A DNA stretch of 64,000 bases from assembly GCF_900129135.1 (NCBI RefSeq), contig NZ_FQVI01000001.1, forward strand, positions 129,538 through 193,537, written 5' to 3'. The stretch's first letter is position 1; every line of letters starts with the position of its first letter. The translations under genes were made by a program, and so were the position numbers. The stretch comes from Lactonifactor longoviformis DSM 17459 (GTDB lineage Bacteria; Bacillota; Clostridia; Lachnospirales; Lachnospiraceae). This document shows positions 51,296-60,917 of this stretch, one piece after another. The notes below the pieces were generated by a model. The model ran no database searches. It was not told the DNA's origin and saw only the letters and a program-made list of their open reading frames with translations.

Positions 51296-52435
51296 TTACT
51301 TTTGATAACGGCTGACCGACAGCGCCAGCCCCATCTCACTTAAGAGAAACAGCACAGAGGTACCTCCATAGCTGATAAAGGGAAGGGTAATGCCTGTGTT
51401 GGGAATTGTATTAGTAACTACCGCTATATTCAAAATTACCTGGATCGCCATATGCCCCATAATGCCAATCGCTATCAATGCTCCCAGCAGATCTGTGGCA
51501 TGAGTGGCAATTACCATCAACCGCCAGATCAAGAGCCCAAATACGAGAATCAGAATACAGGCCCCCACCAGCCCCGTCTCCTCGCAGATAATGGAAAAAA
51601 TCATATCATTCTGGGCCTCCGGCACGAAGCCAAGCTTCTGGAGACTGCTCCCCAGACCTTTCCCAAAGATACCCCCGCTTCCAATGGCATAAAGTCCCTG
51701 GATGGTCTGAAAGCCTTTGTCGTATTTTTCAGGATCTCTCCAGATAGCCAGCCGCTCCAGGCGGTAGCTCTCCATGCTGAGAAAGATTCCCACAAATGCA
51801 ATCCCCAGCCCCCCGATCCATATAAAGGGCAGGTACTTGGGATTGGATACAAAAATTAAAATTACGGCTATACCCAATATAATAATAGCCGTACTTAAAT
51901 TGTTTGTGCCTACCAGACCTACAATAGGAAGAATTAGGAGCATGATCTTTCCCATGGAGAGCAGACCGTTCTTTTTACTTTTCGAATTACTGATAACATA
52001 TGCAAGAAGCAGGATCACTGCTACTTTTGCAAATTCAGCGGGCTGGAAGGAAAGAGGACCTATGGACAGCCACCGCTTCGAACCATTGTACTCATCCCCG
52101 AAGAATAGTACCGCCAGGGAAAGCAGAAGAGAAGCCAGATATCCCCAGGGGGCGTATTTTGCCAGCCAATGATAATCCACACAGGAACTTATGTACATCC
52201 CCAAAAGTCCCAGAGCGGTTGCAAAAAGCTGTTTCTTAAAATAATAGGCGGGATCATCGAATTTCACCCGCCCATTATATGCACTTGTACTATATAAAAT
52301 GATTAATCCAAACACTACCAGAAACAAAACCAAGATCAGCAGAAGCTCATCTGCCTGGCGCTTGGGTTCTGTGTCTTTCTGCAAGCAATCACTTCCTGTC
52401 TGCCGCGGACCGGGAAAGCCCCGCCGCAGTTCCAT
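51296..52435 (-). CDS. ftsW: SEDS-family glycosyltransferase SpoVE/FtsW
   Basis: The 379-residue membrane protein has ten helices with SEDS marks: 'NGSKRWLSIGPLSFQPAEFAKV', 'GFQTIQGLYAIGSGGIFGKGLG', 'FSIICEETGLVG' and 'TGITLPFISYGGTSVLFLL'. It polymerises septal or cortex glycan with a class B PBP. The position between murD and murA suggests the division/cortex form (FtsW or SpoVE). The first 17 codons are unusually GC-rich and include CTGCCGCGG on the plus strand, as in the repeats elsewhere. AGGAAGTGA before a TTG at codon 18 offers an alternative start, so the true N-terminus is uncertain. Confidence 0.92.
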   Translation of the reverse strand: MELRRGFPGPRQTGSDCLQKDTEPKRQADELLLILVLFLVVFGLIILYSTSAYNGRVKFDDPAYYFKKQLFATALGLLGMYISSCVDYHWLAKYAPWGYLASLLLSLAVLFFGDEYNGSKRWLSIGPLSFQPAEFAKVAVILLLAYVISNSKSKKNGLLSMGKIMLLILPIVGLVGTNNLSTAIIILGIAVILIFVSNPKYLPFIWIGGLGIAFVGIFLSMESYRLERLAIWRDPEKYDKGFQTIQGLYAIGSGGIFGKGLGSSLQKLGFVPEAQNDMIFSIICEETGLVGACILILVFGLLIWRLMVIATHATDLLGALIAIGIMGHMAIQVILNIAVVTNTIPNTGITLPFISYGGTSVLFLLSEMGLALSVSRYQK

Positions 52436-52443
52436 ATCCTTAC

Positions 52444-53799
52444 TTACAGTGTATGTACGTATTCCTTAAACATATTCCCTCTTTGTTCATAATTGTCAAA
52501 CTGCCCCCAGCTGGCGCAGGCAGGTGAGAGGAGAACTGCATCCCCGGGATTAGCCTTTTGTGCACAGATTTTTACTGCCTCCTCCAGGTCTTTGGCCAGG
52601 ATAGTGTCTGTAAAACCACATGCATGGGCAGCCCTCTCAATCTTTTCCCTTGTCTGTCCGATGAGTACCAGATAGCGCACCTTTCCCTCAAAGGACCGGA
52701 TCCAGTCTTCGTAGGAAGAGTTCTTGTCGTAACCCCCGCCAATCAGAAGAGTCGGCCGGTTCATCGCCTGAACCCCTTTAATGGCAGCATCCGGGTTGGT
52801 CCCTTTGGAGTCGTTATAGTACCGGACACCATTTTTTTCGGTCACAAACTCAATTCTATGCTCCACTGCCGTAAAAGCGCAGATACTTTTCCGAATGCTC
52901 TCTACAGGAACACCTGCATGATAAGCTATAGCCACAGCAGCCATTACATTTTCATAGTTATGCTGTCCAAGAAGCTGAAGTTCCTGAGTTTTAACAACAG
53001 ATATCTCCTCCTTGTCCGTCTTCAGCACAATCCTGTCCCCATCCAGGTAAATCCCTCTGTCAAGTTTGCGCACACTGGAAAAAAAGCAGGGAGAGGGCTT
53101 CATACATCCCGCAAATTCCCGGAGAACCTCATCCTCATAATTCAGTACGCACACATCCTCCGGTCTCTGGTTTGCTGTGATCAGCTCCTTCACACGTATG
53201 TATTCCTCCATTGTGTGATGACGGTTCAGATGATCCTCGGTAATATTCAGAATCGCACTTACTTTTGGTGCAAAGGTTTCTGTAGTCTCCAGCTGAAAGC
53301 TGCTTATCTCGGCTACAACAAAGCTTTCCTCCTTGGTTTCCAAAGCCACTGATGTGTAAGGCGTTCCTATATTCCCCACAACAAATACACTGGATGCATA
53401 GTCCCTCATTATGGCCCCTGTTAACGCCGTTGTTGTAGTCTTTCCATTCGTTCCTGTAATAGCCAGTACCGAGCCTCTGCCTACCTGGTACGCCAGTTCC
53501 ACCTCTCCCCATACGGGAATTCCCCTGTCTTTTGCCCGCTCTGCCACAGGAATATCCAATGGGACGCCAGGGCTCATGATAACCGCGTCAAAGGTTTGCA
53601 GTAATTCCTCCGGCATGTCTCCAATCTGCACCTGTGCTTTGCTGCCCTTTGGAAGTTTTGCTTCTATCTGTGCTTTATCCAGTTTCTCATTCCCGTCATA
53701 CAGCACAACACCGGCACCCACATCCTCCAGCAGACGGGCCGCACCCATGCCGCTGATTCCCGTACCAAATACCATTACCTTTTTGCCATTCCAATTCAT
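52444..53799 (-). CDS. murD: UDP-N-acetylmuramoyl-alanine--D-glutamate ligase
   Basis: The 451-residue Mur ligase has an N-terminal UDP-binding Rossmann domain ('VMVFGTGISGMGAARLL'), the ATP loop 'AITGTNGKTTTTAL' near residue 115, 'NITEDHLNRHHTMEEY' and the C-terminal 'NDSKGTNPDAAIKG'. It adds D-glutamate to UDP-MurNAc-L-Ala. The order mraY-murD-ftsW is standard for dcw clusters. Confidence 0.96.
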   Translation of the reverse strand: MNWNGKKVMVFGTGISGMGAARLLEDVGAGVVLYDGNEKLDKAQIEAKLPKGSKAQVQIGDMPEELLQTFDAVIMSPGVPLDIPVAERAKDRGIPVWGEVELAYQVGRGSVLAITGTNGKTTTTALTGAIMRDYASSVFVVGNIGTPYTSVALETKEESFVVAEISSFQLETTETFAPKVSAILNITEDHLNRHHTMEEYIRVKELITANQRPEDVCVLNYEDEVLREFAGCMKPSPCFFSSVRKLDRGIYLDGDRIVLKTDKEEISVVKTQELQLLGQHNYENVMAAVAIAYHAGVPVESIRKSICAFTAVEHRIEFVTEKNGVRYYNDSKGTNPDAAIKGVQAMNRPTLLIGGGYDKNSSYEDWIRSFEGKVRYLVLIGQTREKIERAAHACGFTDTILAKDLEEAVKICAQKANPGDAVLLSPACASWGQFDNYEQRGNMFKEYVHTL

Positions 53800-53865
53800 A
53801 CTCCTTATTTCCTTTCTTCTTATCCTTTTCCCTGTCAGGAAATTGTCATTCCATACCGTTCTTAT

Positions 53866-54822
53866 CTAAAGTGCAAGAAACCCAATCAGGCAGAGGAGGG
53901 CAGTTACAATTGAGAATACAGCCACCACCCTAGTCTCCGACCATCCGCACAATTCAAAATGATGGTGAATGGGTGCCATCTTAAAAATACGTTTTCCGCC
54001 CGTTGCCTTATAATAGGATACCTGAAGCATCACCGACAGTACCTCCACCAGATAAATCAGTCCCACAATAGGGATAAACAGCGGCATCTGAAGCATATAG
54101 GCGGTTCCGGCCACAAATCCTCCCAGGGCAAGGGAACCCGTATCCCCCATAAAAACCCTGGCCGGGAATACATTAAAAAGCAAAAATCCCATCAAGCTTC
54201 CCACCACCGCGCAGGTAATGGGCTCAATTCCGCTTTTATCTCCGATGGCTACCACCGAGAAAAAGGTAGCCACCATAATGGTTACGCTGGATGCCAATCC
54301 GTCCAGACCGTCGGTAAAGTTCACTCCGTTTACGGTACCGATTACCGCAAGGAACAAAAGAGGAATCGCCAGCCATTCAATATTCCAGTAATGCCCTCTC
54401 CAGAAAGGGATTCTCATAGTCAGAGAAACATCCGTAAAGTTGAGCACATAAAACGTAAAAACAGCGGTTACTACCAGCTGAAGAGCAAACTTTTGGGACG
54501 GCATCAGTCCGTCAGACCGCCGCAGCACCACTTTCAGATAATCATCCAAAAACCCAATGATTCCAAATCCCAGCGTCAAAAATAGGATAGGAATAATCTT
54601 TGGGTAGTCCTTTACATACAGCAGTGAGGTCACCACTGTTGAAAGCAGGAAGATAAGTCCTCCCATCGTGGGGGTACCCGCTTTTTTTAAATGGGACTGT
54701 ACGCCGTCGATCCGTTCCGTTTGCCCCATCTTCAGTTTTCTGAGATAAGGAATGATAATCGGTCCCAGCAATGCACTGATCGCAAAGGCAATCAGCACAG
54801 GAAATACCATTTTAGCATCCAT
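53866..54822 (-). CDS. mraY: phospho-N-acetylmuramoyl-pentapeptide transferase
   Basis: The ATG at 54822 has GAGGTG seven bases upstream; the frame can be extended five codons but without a site. The 318-residue membrane enzyme has 'KAGTPTMGGLIFLL', the Asp-Asp motif 'GFLDDYLKVV', 'NFTDGLDGLA' and 'MAPIHHHFELCGWSE'. It makes lipid I from UDP-MurNAc-pentapeptide and undecaprenyl phosphate. murE and murF, which make its substrate, are not in this cluster. Confidence 0.96.
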   Translation of the reverse strand: MDAKMVFPVLIAFAISALLGPIIIPYLRKLKMGQTERIDGVQSHLKKAGTPTMGGLIFLLSTVVTSLLYVKDYPKIIPILFLTLGFGIIGFLDDYLKVVLRRSDGLMPSQKFALQLVVTAVFTFYVLNFTDVSLTMRIPFWRGHYWNIEWLAIPLLFLAVIGTVNGVNFTDGLDGLASSVTIMVATFFSVVAIGDKSGIEPITCAVVGSLMGFLLFNVFPARVFMGDTGSLALGGFVAGTAYMLQMPLFIPIVGLIYLVEVLSVMLQVSYYKATGGKRIFKMAPIHHHFELCGWSETRVVAVFSIVTALLCLIGFLAL

Positions 54823-54889
54823 CCTAATACACCTCATTCACATTCTTTTGTTTTATTCTCGTCTAGTATATAGCTTTTCTTCTTATTTA

Positions 54890-56614
54890 TCAACCTTCAA
54901 CCCCAAGATACGGGAGAATATTCTCGAAGATTTCTTTCATTACAGGCGCCGCTATTGTCCCTCCATAATATACTCCCTGGGGATCATGGATAACGATTAA
55001 GCCCAGCACCTGGGGATTATCTGTTGGAGTAAATCCCAAAAATGATGAGATATAACGGTTTGCGCTTCTGGGAAGCGTCTGGGAGGTGGCAGTCTTCCCT
55101 CCGATGGTTCTGCCCTCGATGTAAGCATTCTTCCCGGAACCTCCGGATACTACATTTTCCAGAATATACTGCATGGTCTCAGAGGTTTCCTGGGATACGA
55201 TATGTTTCTTTTTTTCATAGGCAAGTGTCTCGATCAGCTTGCCGTCATCGTCCCTTACCTCAACTCCAAAATGAGGTGTCACCCTGGTCCCTCCATTGAT
55301 GATGGAGCTTACTGTGGTTGCCAGCTGTATGGGTGTTATCTGGAAAGACTGTCCGAAGGATATGGTGGCAAGCTCTACCTGCCCTACATTCTTCTTCTGG
55401 TGCATAATAGTGGCAGCCTCACCGGGAAGATCGATACCGGTCTTCTCCATCAGCCCAAACTGTTTAAAATACTTATAATAATTATCCACACCCAGACGGA
55501 GTCCCACTTCAATAAATACAGGGTTGCAGGAATTCATAGCCCCCTGAAGAAATGTCTCACCGCCGTGGCCGGTCCGTTTATGGCAGTGGATCCGCCGATC
55601 CTCCACCACCTTATATCCTGGGCAGGAAAAGGTGTCATTGAGGGTTACTACTCCTTCTTCCAGGCCTGCTGCCGCAGTAATTATCTTAAACGTAGAGCCC
55701 GGTTCATAGGTATCGTTTATGCACAGGTTCCGCCACATACCATTCCAGGCATCTTGTTTTTCTTTATCCGTCATCCCTGAGGTGTCTTCCGACGTATTCA
55801 ATTTGAAGGGCTCGTTCAAATCAAATTCCGGTGTATTGACCATTGCCAGTATCTCACCGTTCTGGGGATTCATAAGCAGGATTGATACAGCGTCCGCCTG
55901 CTTCTGCTCCATAACCTTTTTCGCTGCCTGCTCTGCGTACATCTGAACATTTCTGTCCAGGCTGATATGGAGATTGTATCCAGACACAGGGTCCACCCGG
56001 CTCTCCCCGATTTCATCCAGTTCTACCCCTCTGGCATCTGTCGTCGTCAGAATCTTTCCGTCTATTCCCTTAAGAACGTCCTCATACATAACCTCCAGGC
56101 CTATAATCCCCTGATTATCTCCCCCTGTAAAGCCCAGTACCTTTGAAGCCAGAGTGTCATAGGGATAATAGCGTTTAAAATCCTCATCAACCTTCACACC
56201 ATCCAACCCATAATTTCGAATTCTGTCTCCCACTTCCTTTTCCACATTTGTTTTTACCCGTTCAATAGAGGAAACCTTTTCAACTCTTTTTCGTGCTGTC
56301 TCTTCATCCAGTCCCAGTTCTTTTTGAAGCATGGCAATTACAGCATCCTTGTCTGTAATTTGGCTATGGATGACAGATATTGTACAAACCGTCTTGTTTG
56401 CAGCAAGTACTGTGCCATTGGCATCTATGATCTTGCCTCTGGCCGCTTTAATATCCCTCTCCCTCTCATGCAGCTCTTCTGCCTTTTTCGCATAATAATC
56501 TGACTGAAATACCATCAAATACACCATCCTGCCCACCAGACCCAAAAGCATACAGATACAGGCAGCAAACACAATCACTGTTTTCTTCTTATGATAGGTT
56601 CTATTCTTCTTCAA
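54890..56614 (-). CDS. spoVD: class B penicillin-binding protein, SpoVD type
   Basis: The 574-residue protein has an N-terminal helix (about residues 12-35), the PBP dimer domain ('ARGKIIDANGTVLA') and a transpeptidase domain. Active-site motifs are 'YEPGSTFK' (Ser307, Lys310), 'NSCN' (about 362) and 'GGKTATSQ', where the third motif is Lys-Thr-Ala instead of Lys-Thr-Gly. It has no PASTA domains. Being second of two class B PBPs, after pbpB, it corresponds to SpoVD, the cortex transpeptidase that works with SpoVE. The assignment rests on order and similarity, since the PASTA domain of B. subtilis SpoVD is missing. Confidence 0.85.
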   Translation of the reverse strand: MKKNRTYHKKKTVIVFAACICMLLGLVGRMVYLMVFQSDYYAKKAEELHERERDIKAARGKIIDANGTVLAANKTVCTISVIHSQITDKDAVIAMLQKELGLDEETARKRVEKVSSIERVKTNVEKEVGDRIRNYGLDGVKVDEDFKRYYPYDTLASKVLGFTGGDNQGIIGLEVMYEDVLKGIDGKILTTTDARGVELDEIGESRVDPVSGYNLHISLDRNVQMYAEQAAKKVMEQKQADAVSILLMNPQNGEILAMVNTPEFDLNEPFKLNTSEDTSGMTDKEKQDAWNGMWRNLCINDTYEPGSTFKIITAAAGLEEGVVTLNDTFSCPGYKVVEDRRIHCHKRTGHGGETFLQGAMNSCNPVFIEVGLRLGVDNYYKYFKQFGLMEKTGIDLPGEAATIMHQKKNVGQVELATISFGQSFQITPIQLATTVSSIINGGTRVTPHFGVEVRDDDGKLIETLAYEKKKHIVSQETSETMQYILENVVSGGSGKNAYIEGRTIGGKTATSQTLPRSANRYISSFLGFTPTDNPQVLGLIVIHDPQGVYYGGTIAAPVMKEIFENILPYLGVEG

Positions 56615-56678
56615 CTCGCCCTACCGTCCAAACCTTATCCCTACAATCTATGGAGAAAAAGTTCCAGTTATTCCGTTG

Positions 56679-56732
56679 GGGACACCCCTAAATGAATTTG
56701 GGACGTGTTCCTTTTAAAAAGAACACGTCCCC
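56679..56732. repeat. modular GGGAC repeat with palindrome, copy 2
   Basis: GGGAC units start at 56679 and 56700, again 21 bp apart. The second forms the palindrome GGGACGTGTTC...GAACACGTCCC (56700-56732), nearly the same as copy 1. It sits six bases after the pbpB stop inside the dcw operon. The T-rich side is on the plus strand, so it is not an ordinary terminator for pbpB. Confidence 0.8.
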
Positions 56733-56738
56733 TTTTTA

Positions 56739-58907
56739 TTATTCGGATAATCCGGCCTCTTCATTGGTAATCCCATCTGATTCCTGATTATTCGGTTCTA
56801 CCTCATCCTCACTCTCCTGGTTCTCCGGGGGATCCGGTACATTTTCATCCTCGATTCCGTCTCCGGAGATATCGCTCTCCTGTGCGTCTCCATCATCCTC
56901 CTCCTGATCCTCAGCTCCCACATCATTTTGCTTTTTCACTCCTGTAAAGCCCTCCCAGAGCACGGTAGCCTGGCTGGTATCTTCATCGGGGAAGATATCC
57001 ATATACGGCAGAATTTCCGAAAGCACTGCCTGAGCAATGTACTGTGGGTACTTGCTGTTGTCCTGACGCTCTGCATTTGGCTCATCAACTACTACGTAGA
57101 TAACTACCTGGGGATCATCCAGCGGAGCAAATCCGATAAAGGATACCAGGTACTTTCCGCTGCCCCTGGGAATCTTCTGTGCTGTTCCTGTCTTACCGCC
57201 CATGGAATAGCCCTGTACCTTTGATGTTTTACTGGTACCAGACTTTACACTCATCCCCATATAATCCCGGATTTCTGCAGAAATATCAGGTGAAATGGTC
57301 TGCTTCAAGACGGTAGGCTCTATGGTTTTTACCGTTTTTCCCTTATCATCTACTATCCGGTTTACTACATGAGGCTGATAATAGGTTCCTCCATTGATTA
57401 CAGAAGATAATGCTGCCAGTTCCTGAACCATGGTACAGGTAAATCCCTGACCAAAAGAACTAGTAGCCAGTTCAACGGCGTTCAGGGTATCTTTGGTATG
57501 GAGGATACCTGTACCTTCTCCGGGCAGATCTATGCCGGTTCTGCTTCCGAAGTTAAATGTCTTCTGATATCGCAGAAAGGTTTCCGCTCCCATCTTTTTT
57601 CCGATGGCCATCAGACCGTCATTGCAGGAATTTTGTATTACCTCTCCCAGAGACTGTGTACCATGTGCGTCCGGATAAATCGAGCACTTAATAAACCGAT
57701 CCGCTACCTGCTGCCCGCCGTCGCACACAAAGGTGTCGTTCTCTGTGATAGCACCTGCCTCCAGAGCAGATGCCACGATGACTGGTTTGACAGTAGAGCC
57801 CGGTTCATAGGCCTCTGTCACACAGTAATTCTGCCACATGGCATTCAGAGCGTCCAGCTGACTCTCATCATTCATTCTCTTGATCTCTTCCTCTGTATAA
57901 ATTCCCGTGAGATCCCTGGGATTATTCAGGTCATAAGGATCTGAGCTTGCCATACCCAGGATCTCCCCTGTATTAGGATTTGCAACAATTACTCCTATAT
58001 TGGCAGCCCCTTTTGTTATCTTTTTTGCCTTGGAGGAGTCTTCCTCCTCATCTTCTTTCTTATCTTCTTTTTTGAAGTTTTCTTTTGACATCGCTGTGTC
58101 AAATGCACTGATATACTTCTCAATTACCTGCTGTATATTGACGTCCAAAGTGGAAACCACACTGTTTCCATTTACCGGATCAATAATAGTCTGTTCCAAA
58201 TCGGAGTCCTGATTAAAATATCCATATTTTCTCCCATCCACTCCATTGAGGGTCGAGTTATAATACCCTTCTATTCCCCAATCTGCCACATTACCAGCAA
58301 ATGTAAATCCCAGTGTATCACATGCCAGAGCATTCATGGGATACTTTCTCAGATAATCCTCCTCAAACCACACGCCCTGTACATTTTTCTTCTCCAGCCT
58401 CTCTTCTTCCGAGAGTTTGCTGTCTTCAGGCACAGCCGTATACGCTTCAAAAGCTTTTTTTTCATCCATGGAGATTTCTTTTTTCAGAATCTGATACTGG
58501 CTGTTCTTTGTCTGTTCATTGGTAAGAAGCCCGCGTATGGTATCCTCGTCCAGCCCCAGCTGTTCCGTAAGGGCCTTAACCGTTGGCTCTACGTAATCCT
58601 TATTTGAATTGACTACTTTACAGTCCAGAATTACATTATAAACCTTACTGCTGGTTGCAAGCACTGTCCCGTTTCTGTCCGTAATATCCCCTCTTTTAAA
58701 GGGAATGGTCCTGCTGTCATATTGCTGCTGGGACTGTATTAAAACTTGCTTTTTATACTTATCTCCGCTTTTGGCGTTAATATAGGTTATTCTTAATGTT
58801 AAACCTACTAAAGCCAGCAGAACCAAAATAAACAGTCCTGCCAGCTTTTTTCTCATGGTTCCACTCAATTTTCTTTTCTGTTTCTTCCTGCGTTCCAATT
58901 TACTCAC
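56739..58907 (-). CDS. pbpB: class B penicillin-binding protein (division, PbpB/FtsI)
   Basis: The start is GTG 58907, right after the ftsL stop; a TTG three codons later, behind AGGTGAG, is also possible. The 722-residue protein has one membrane helix (residues 22-38) and 'FKRGDITDRNGTVLA'. The transpeptidase domain has 'YEPGSTVK' (Ser371, Lys374), 'NSCNDG' (about 427) and 'GGKTGTAQ' (about 572). Two acidic insertions stand out: 'KKEDKKEDEEEDSSKAKK' near 280-296, and a tail of about 80 residues rich in Asp, Glu, Asn and Gln with no PASTA domain. It crosslinks septal peptidoglycan with FtsW. Confidence 0.93.
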   Translation of the reverse strand: MSKLERRKKQKRKLSGTMRKKLAGLFILVLLALVGLTLRITYINAKSGDKYKKQVLIQSQQQYDSRTIPFKRGDITDRNGTVLATSSKVYNVILDCKVVNSNKDYVEPTVKALTEQLGLDEDTIRGLLTNEQTKNSQYQILKKEISMDEKKAFEAYTAVPEDSKLSEEERLEKKNVQGVWFEEDYLRKYPMNALACDTLGFTFAGNVADWGIEGYYNSTLNGVDGRKYGYFNQDSDLEQTIIDPVNGNSVVSTLDVNIQQVIEKYISAFDTAMSKENFKKEDKKEDEEEDSSKAKKITKGAANIGVIVANPNTGEILGMASSDPYDLNNPRDLTGIYTEEEIKRMNDESQLDALNAMWQNYCVTEAYEPGSTVKPVIVASALEAGAITENDTFVCDGGQQVADRFIKCSIYPDAHGTQSLGEVIQNSCNDGLMAIGKKMGAETFLRYQKTFNFGSRTGIDLPGEGTGILHTKDTLNAVELATSSFGQGFTCTMVQELAALSSVINGGTYYQPHVVNRIVDDKGKTVKTIEPTVLKQTISPDISAEIRDYMGMSVKSGTSKTSKVQGYSMGGKTGTAQKIPRGSGKYLVSFIGFAPLDDPQVVIYVVVDEPNAERQDNSKYPQYIAQAVLSEILPYMDIFPDEDTSQATVLWEGFTGVKKQNDVGAEDQEEDDGDAQESDISGDGIEDENVPDPPENQESEDEVEPNNQESDGITNEEAGLSE

Positions 58908-59423
58908 CTACTTTGCATCCGGTACATCTCTATACTGTCTTACATAACTGCTTCCCTTGGTGCTGTAACGAATAACCTGGTCTTCCTGGGCGTAACCCAT
59001 CCCCAGTTTATTAATCGCCACCTCCCGAATATGGTCCAAATCTACAGATGCAAGTGTCTCGCTGTAAAAAGCATCATTATCCGCTTTCAGCTGACTCAGC
59101 TGTGTCTCTAATGATGCCACTTCCTTTGTCTGTGCAGTAATCACTGCCTTCAGTTGAAGGAATTGCACGCACGCAAATAAAGTAGCAGTACATACCAGTG
59201 CCAAAAACACAATATAGCCTTTATTTACCTGCAGTGCTTTCGCACGGTTTCTCCGCGCCCTGTGGCTGACCTCCCGGTTTCCCCTTACCGGACGTTCCTG
59301 CCTTTTAGGCGCTGTCTGCACACTTCTTACTGTATTTCCTTCTATATAAGAATACCTGGTATTCTCTGAATTTCTCGTACTCACCGATCTTTGATTTACC
59401 CTTCGATTGCCTCCACTAGCCAT
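58908..59423 (-). CDS. ftsL: cell division protein FtsL
   Basis: The 171-residue bitopic protein has a basic, Arg/Ser-rich cytoplasmic region of about 68 residues, one membrane helix ('GYIVFLALVCTATLFACVQFL') and a coiled coil ('ITAQTKEVASLETQLSQLKADNDAF'). It then has 'LDHIREVAINKLGMGYAQEDQVI', the FtsL/DivIC-type C-terminal segment. It joins DivIC and DivIB to activate FtsW-PbpB. AAGGAG lies six bases before the ATG. The order rsmH-ftsL-pbpB is standard. Confidence 0.9.
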   Translation of the reverse strand: MASGGNRRVNQRSVSTRNSENTRYSYIEGNTVRSVQTAPKRQERPVRGNREVSHRARRNRAKALQVNKGYIVFLALVCTATLFACVQFLQLKAVITAQTKEVASLETQLSQLKADNDAFYSETLASVDLDHIREVAINKLGMGYAQEDQVIRYSTKGSSYVRQYRDVPDAK

Positions 59424-59443
59424 ACTTTACTCCTTACTTTGGC

Positions 59444-60385
59444 TTACGTAAGACGCCGTTCAAAAACCCTTAGCTTGGAGCTTTTTGCACGGCTGTTCCG
59501 TGCCAGCTCCTCCTCCCCTGGTACTATTGGCTTTTTCGTGATAATTCTTCCCTTGGGCTTTTTCCCGCATACACATACCGGGAAATTACTGGGACACGTA
59601 CAGGGATTCTCATTTTTCCTGAAGATGGTTTTAACAATCCTGTCTTCCAGTGAATGAAAGGTGATGATGCAGATACGCCCCTCGTCGTTCAGCATATCAA
59701 TCATATCATCCAGCGAATCTCTCAATACATCCAGTTCATGGTTCAGCTCAATCCGAATTGCCTGAAACGTCTTCTTAGCCGGGTGTCCGCCTACTGCCCT
59801 TATTTTCATAGGAATCGCTCTTTTAATCACCTCGATCAACTCCCCAGTCGTCTCGATGGGATGCTCCTCCCTTGCCAGGACAATATGTTTTGCAATGTTT
59901 TTTGCAAATTTATCTTCACCGTAATCGCGTATAATCCGATACAGTTCGTTTTCTCTGTAAGTATTAACAATATCCCTTGCCGTACGGTCCCCTCTTTGGT
60001 CCATACGCATATCCAAAGGGGCATCTTCCCTGTAGGTAAATCCCCTTTCCGCAGTGTCTAATTGATAGGATGAAACCCCTAAATCTAATATAATCCCATC
60101 CACAGATGAGATTCCCAACTTGCCAAGCTCTGCTTTCATATTGCAATAATTGCTGCGAATGAGCGTCACCTGATCTTGGTAATCCCCTAAACGTTCACCC
60201 GCAGCCATGATTGCAGCATCGTCTTGATCTATGCCTATCAGTCTCCCCTTGGCAGATAACAACTTACATACCTCTAAGGCATGACCGCCTCCTCCCAGTG
60301 TACCGTCCACATAAATACCATCCGGCTTTACCCGTAAGCCTGTAATGGTCTCCTCCAGTAATACAGATTGATGTTTAAATTCCAT
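59444..60385 (-). CDS. rsmH: 16S rRNA m4C1402 methyltransferase RsmH
   Basis: The 313-residue SAM enzyme begins '[34 protein letters not shown]', the conserved MraW start. It has '[14 protein letters not shown]', 'APLDMRMDQ' and '[10 protein letters not shown]' near the end, plus a cysteine-rich '[16 protein letters not shown]' found in Firmicutes RsmH. It methylates N4 of C1402 in 16S rRNA. It lies 29 bp after mraZ. Confidence 0.97.
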   Translation of the reverse strand: MEFKHQSVLLEETITGLRVKPDGIYVDGTLGGGGHALEVCKLLSAKGRLIGIDQDDAAIMAAGERLGDYQDQVTLIRSNYCNMKAELGKLGISSVDGIILDLGVSSYQLDTAERGFTYREDAPLDMRMDQRGDRTARDIVNTYRENELYRIIRDYGEDKFAKNIAKHIVLAREEHPIETTGELIEVIKRAIPMKIRAVGGHPAKKTFQAIRIELNHELDVLRDSLDDMIDMLNDEGRICIITFHSLEDRIVKTIFRKNENPCTCPSNFPVCVCGKKPKGRIITKKPIVPGEEELARNSRAKSSKLRVFERRLT

Positions 60386-60414
60386 TCTAATCTCCTGTGT
60401 CCGTTTTACAGCCG

Positions 60415-60846
60415 TCAGATGACAATTCCCATGTCCTGCATCCCTTCTGCAATGGCATCCATGTCATCAAAACTGCTGTTTTCTATCCACTTCTCTTTGC
60501 TCCATATTTCTATTCTGGTAATATTTCCAGTCAGCACAACATCCTTTTCCAGACCAGCGAATTCCCGCAGTGTAGATGGAACGAGAATTCTCCCCTGCTT
60601 GTCCAATTCGCATGAAGTAGCACTGGAGACAAAGAAACGTGAGAAGGTTCTTGCATTTTTATTCGTAAGTGGTAAGGCTTTTAATTTTTCCTCGAAAACT
60701 TTCCATTCATCCTGTGGAAATATAGACAGACAACCATCTAAACCTTTCGTCAAAATGAACTCTTCCCCTAATTGTTCTCTGAATTTTGACGGAATGATCA
60801 ATCGCCCCTTCGCGTCGATTGTATGACTATACTCTCCCATGAACAT
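60415..60846 (-). CDS. mraZ: transcriptional regulator MraZ
   Basis: The ATG at 60846 ('[24 protein letters not shown]') follows AAGGTGA by five bases. The 143-residue protein holds two SpoVT/AbrB-like domains, each with a DxKGR motif ('DAKGRL' and 'DKQGRI'). MraZ forms a ring that binds repeated boxes at its own promoter and represses the dcw operon. Five such repeats lie at 60918-60964. It is the first gene of the cluster. Confidence 0.96.
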   Translation of the reverse strand: MFMGEYSHTIDAKGRLIIPSKFREQLGEEFILTKGLDGCLSIFPQDEWKVFEEKLKALPLTNKNARTFSRFFVSSATSCELDKQGRILVPSTLREFAGLEKDVVLTGNITRIEIWSKEKWIENSSFDDMDAIAEGMQDMGIVI

Positions 60847-60917
60847 GAATGTCACCTTCTTTCGTGGAACTGCAAGTCTCCCCTTTGCACTTCCCGCGGC
60901 AACCTGTGAATGCTCTG

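Noticed and set aside
56700-56740. Terminator for pbpB
   Set aside because: The hairpin is present, but on the minus strand it is followed by AAATTC, with the T-rich side on the opposite strand. It matches the repeat family better than a terminator.
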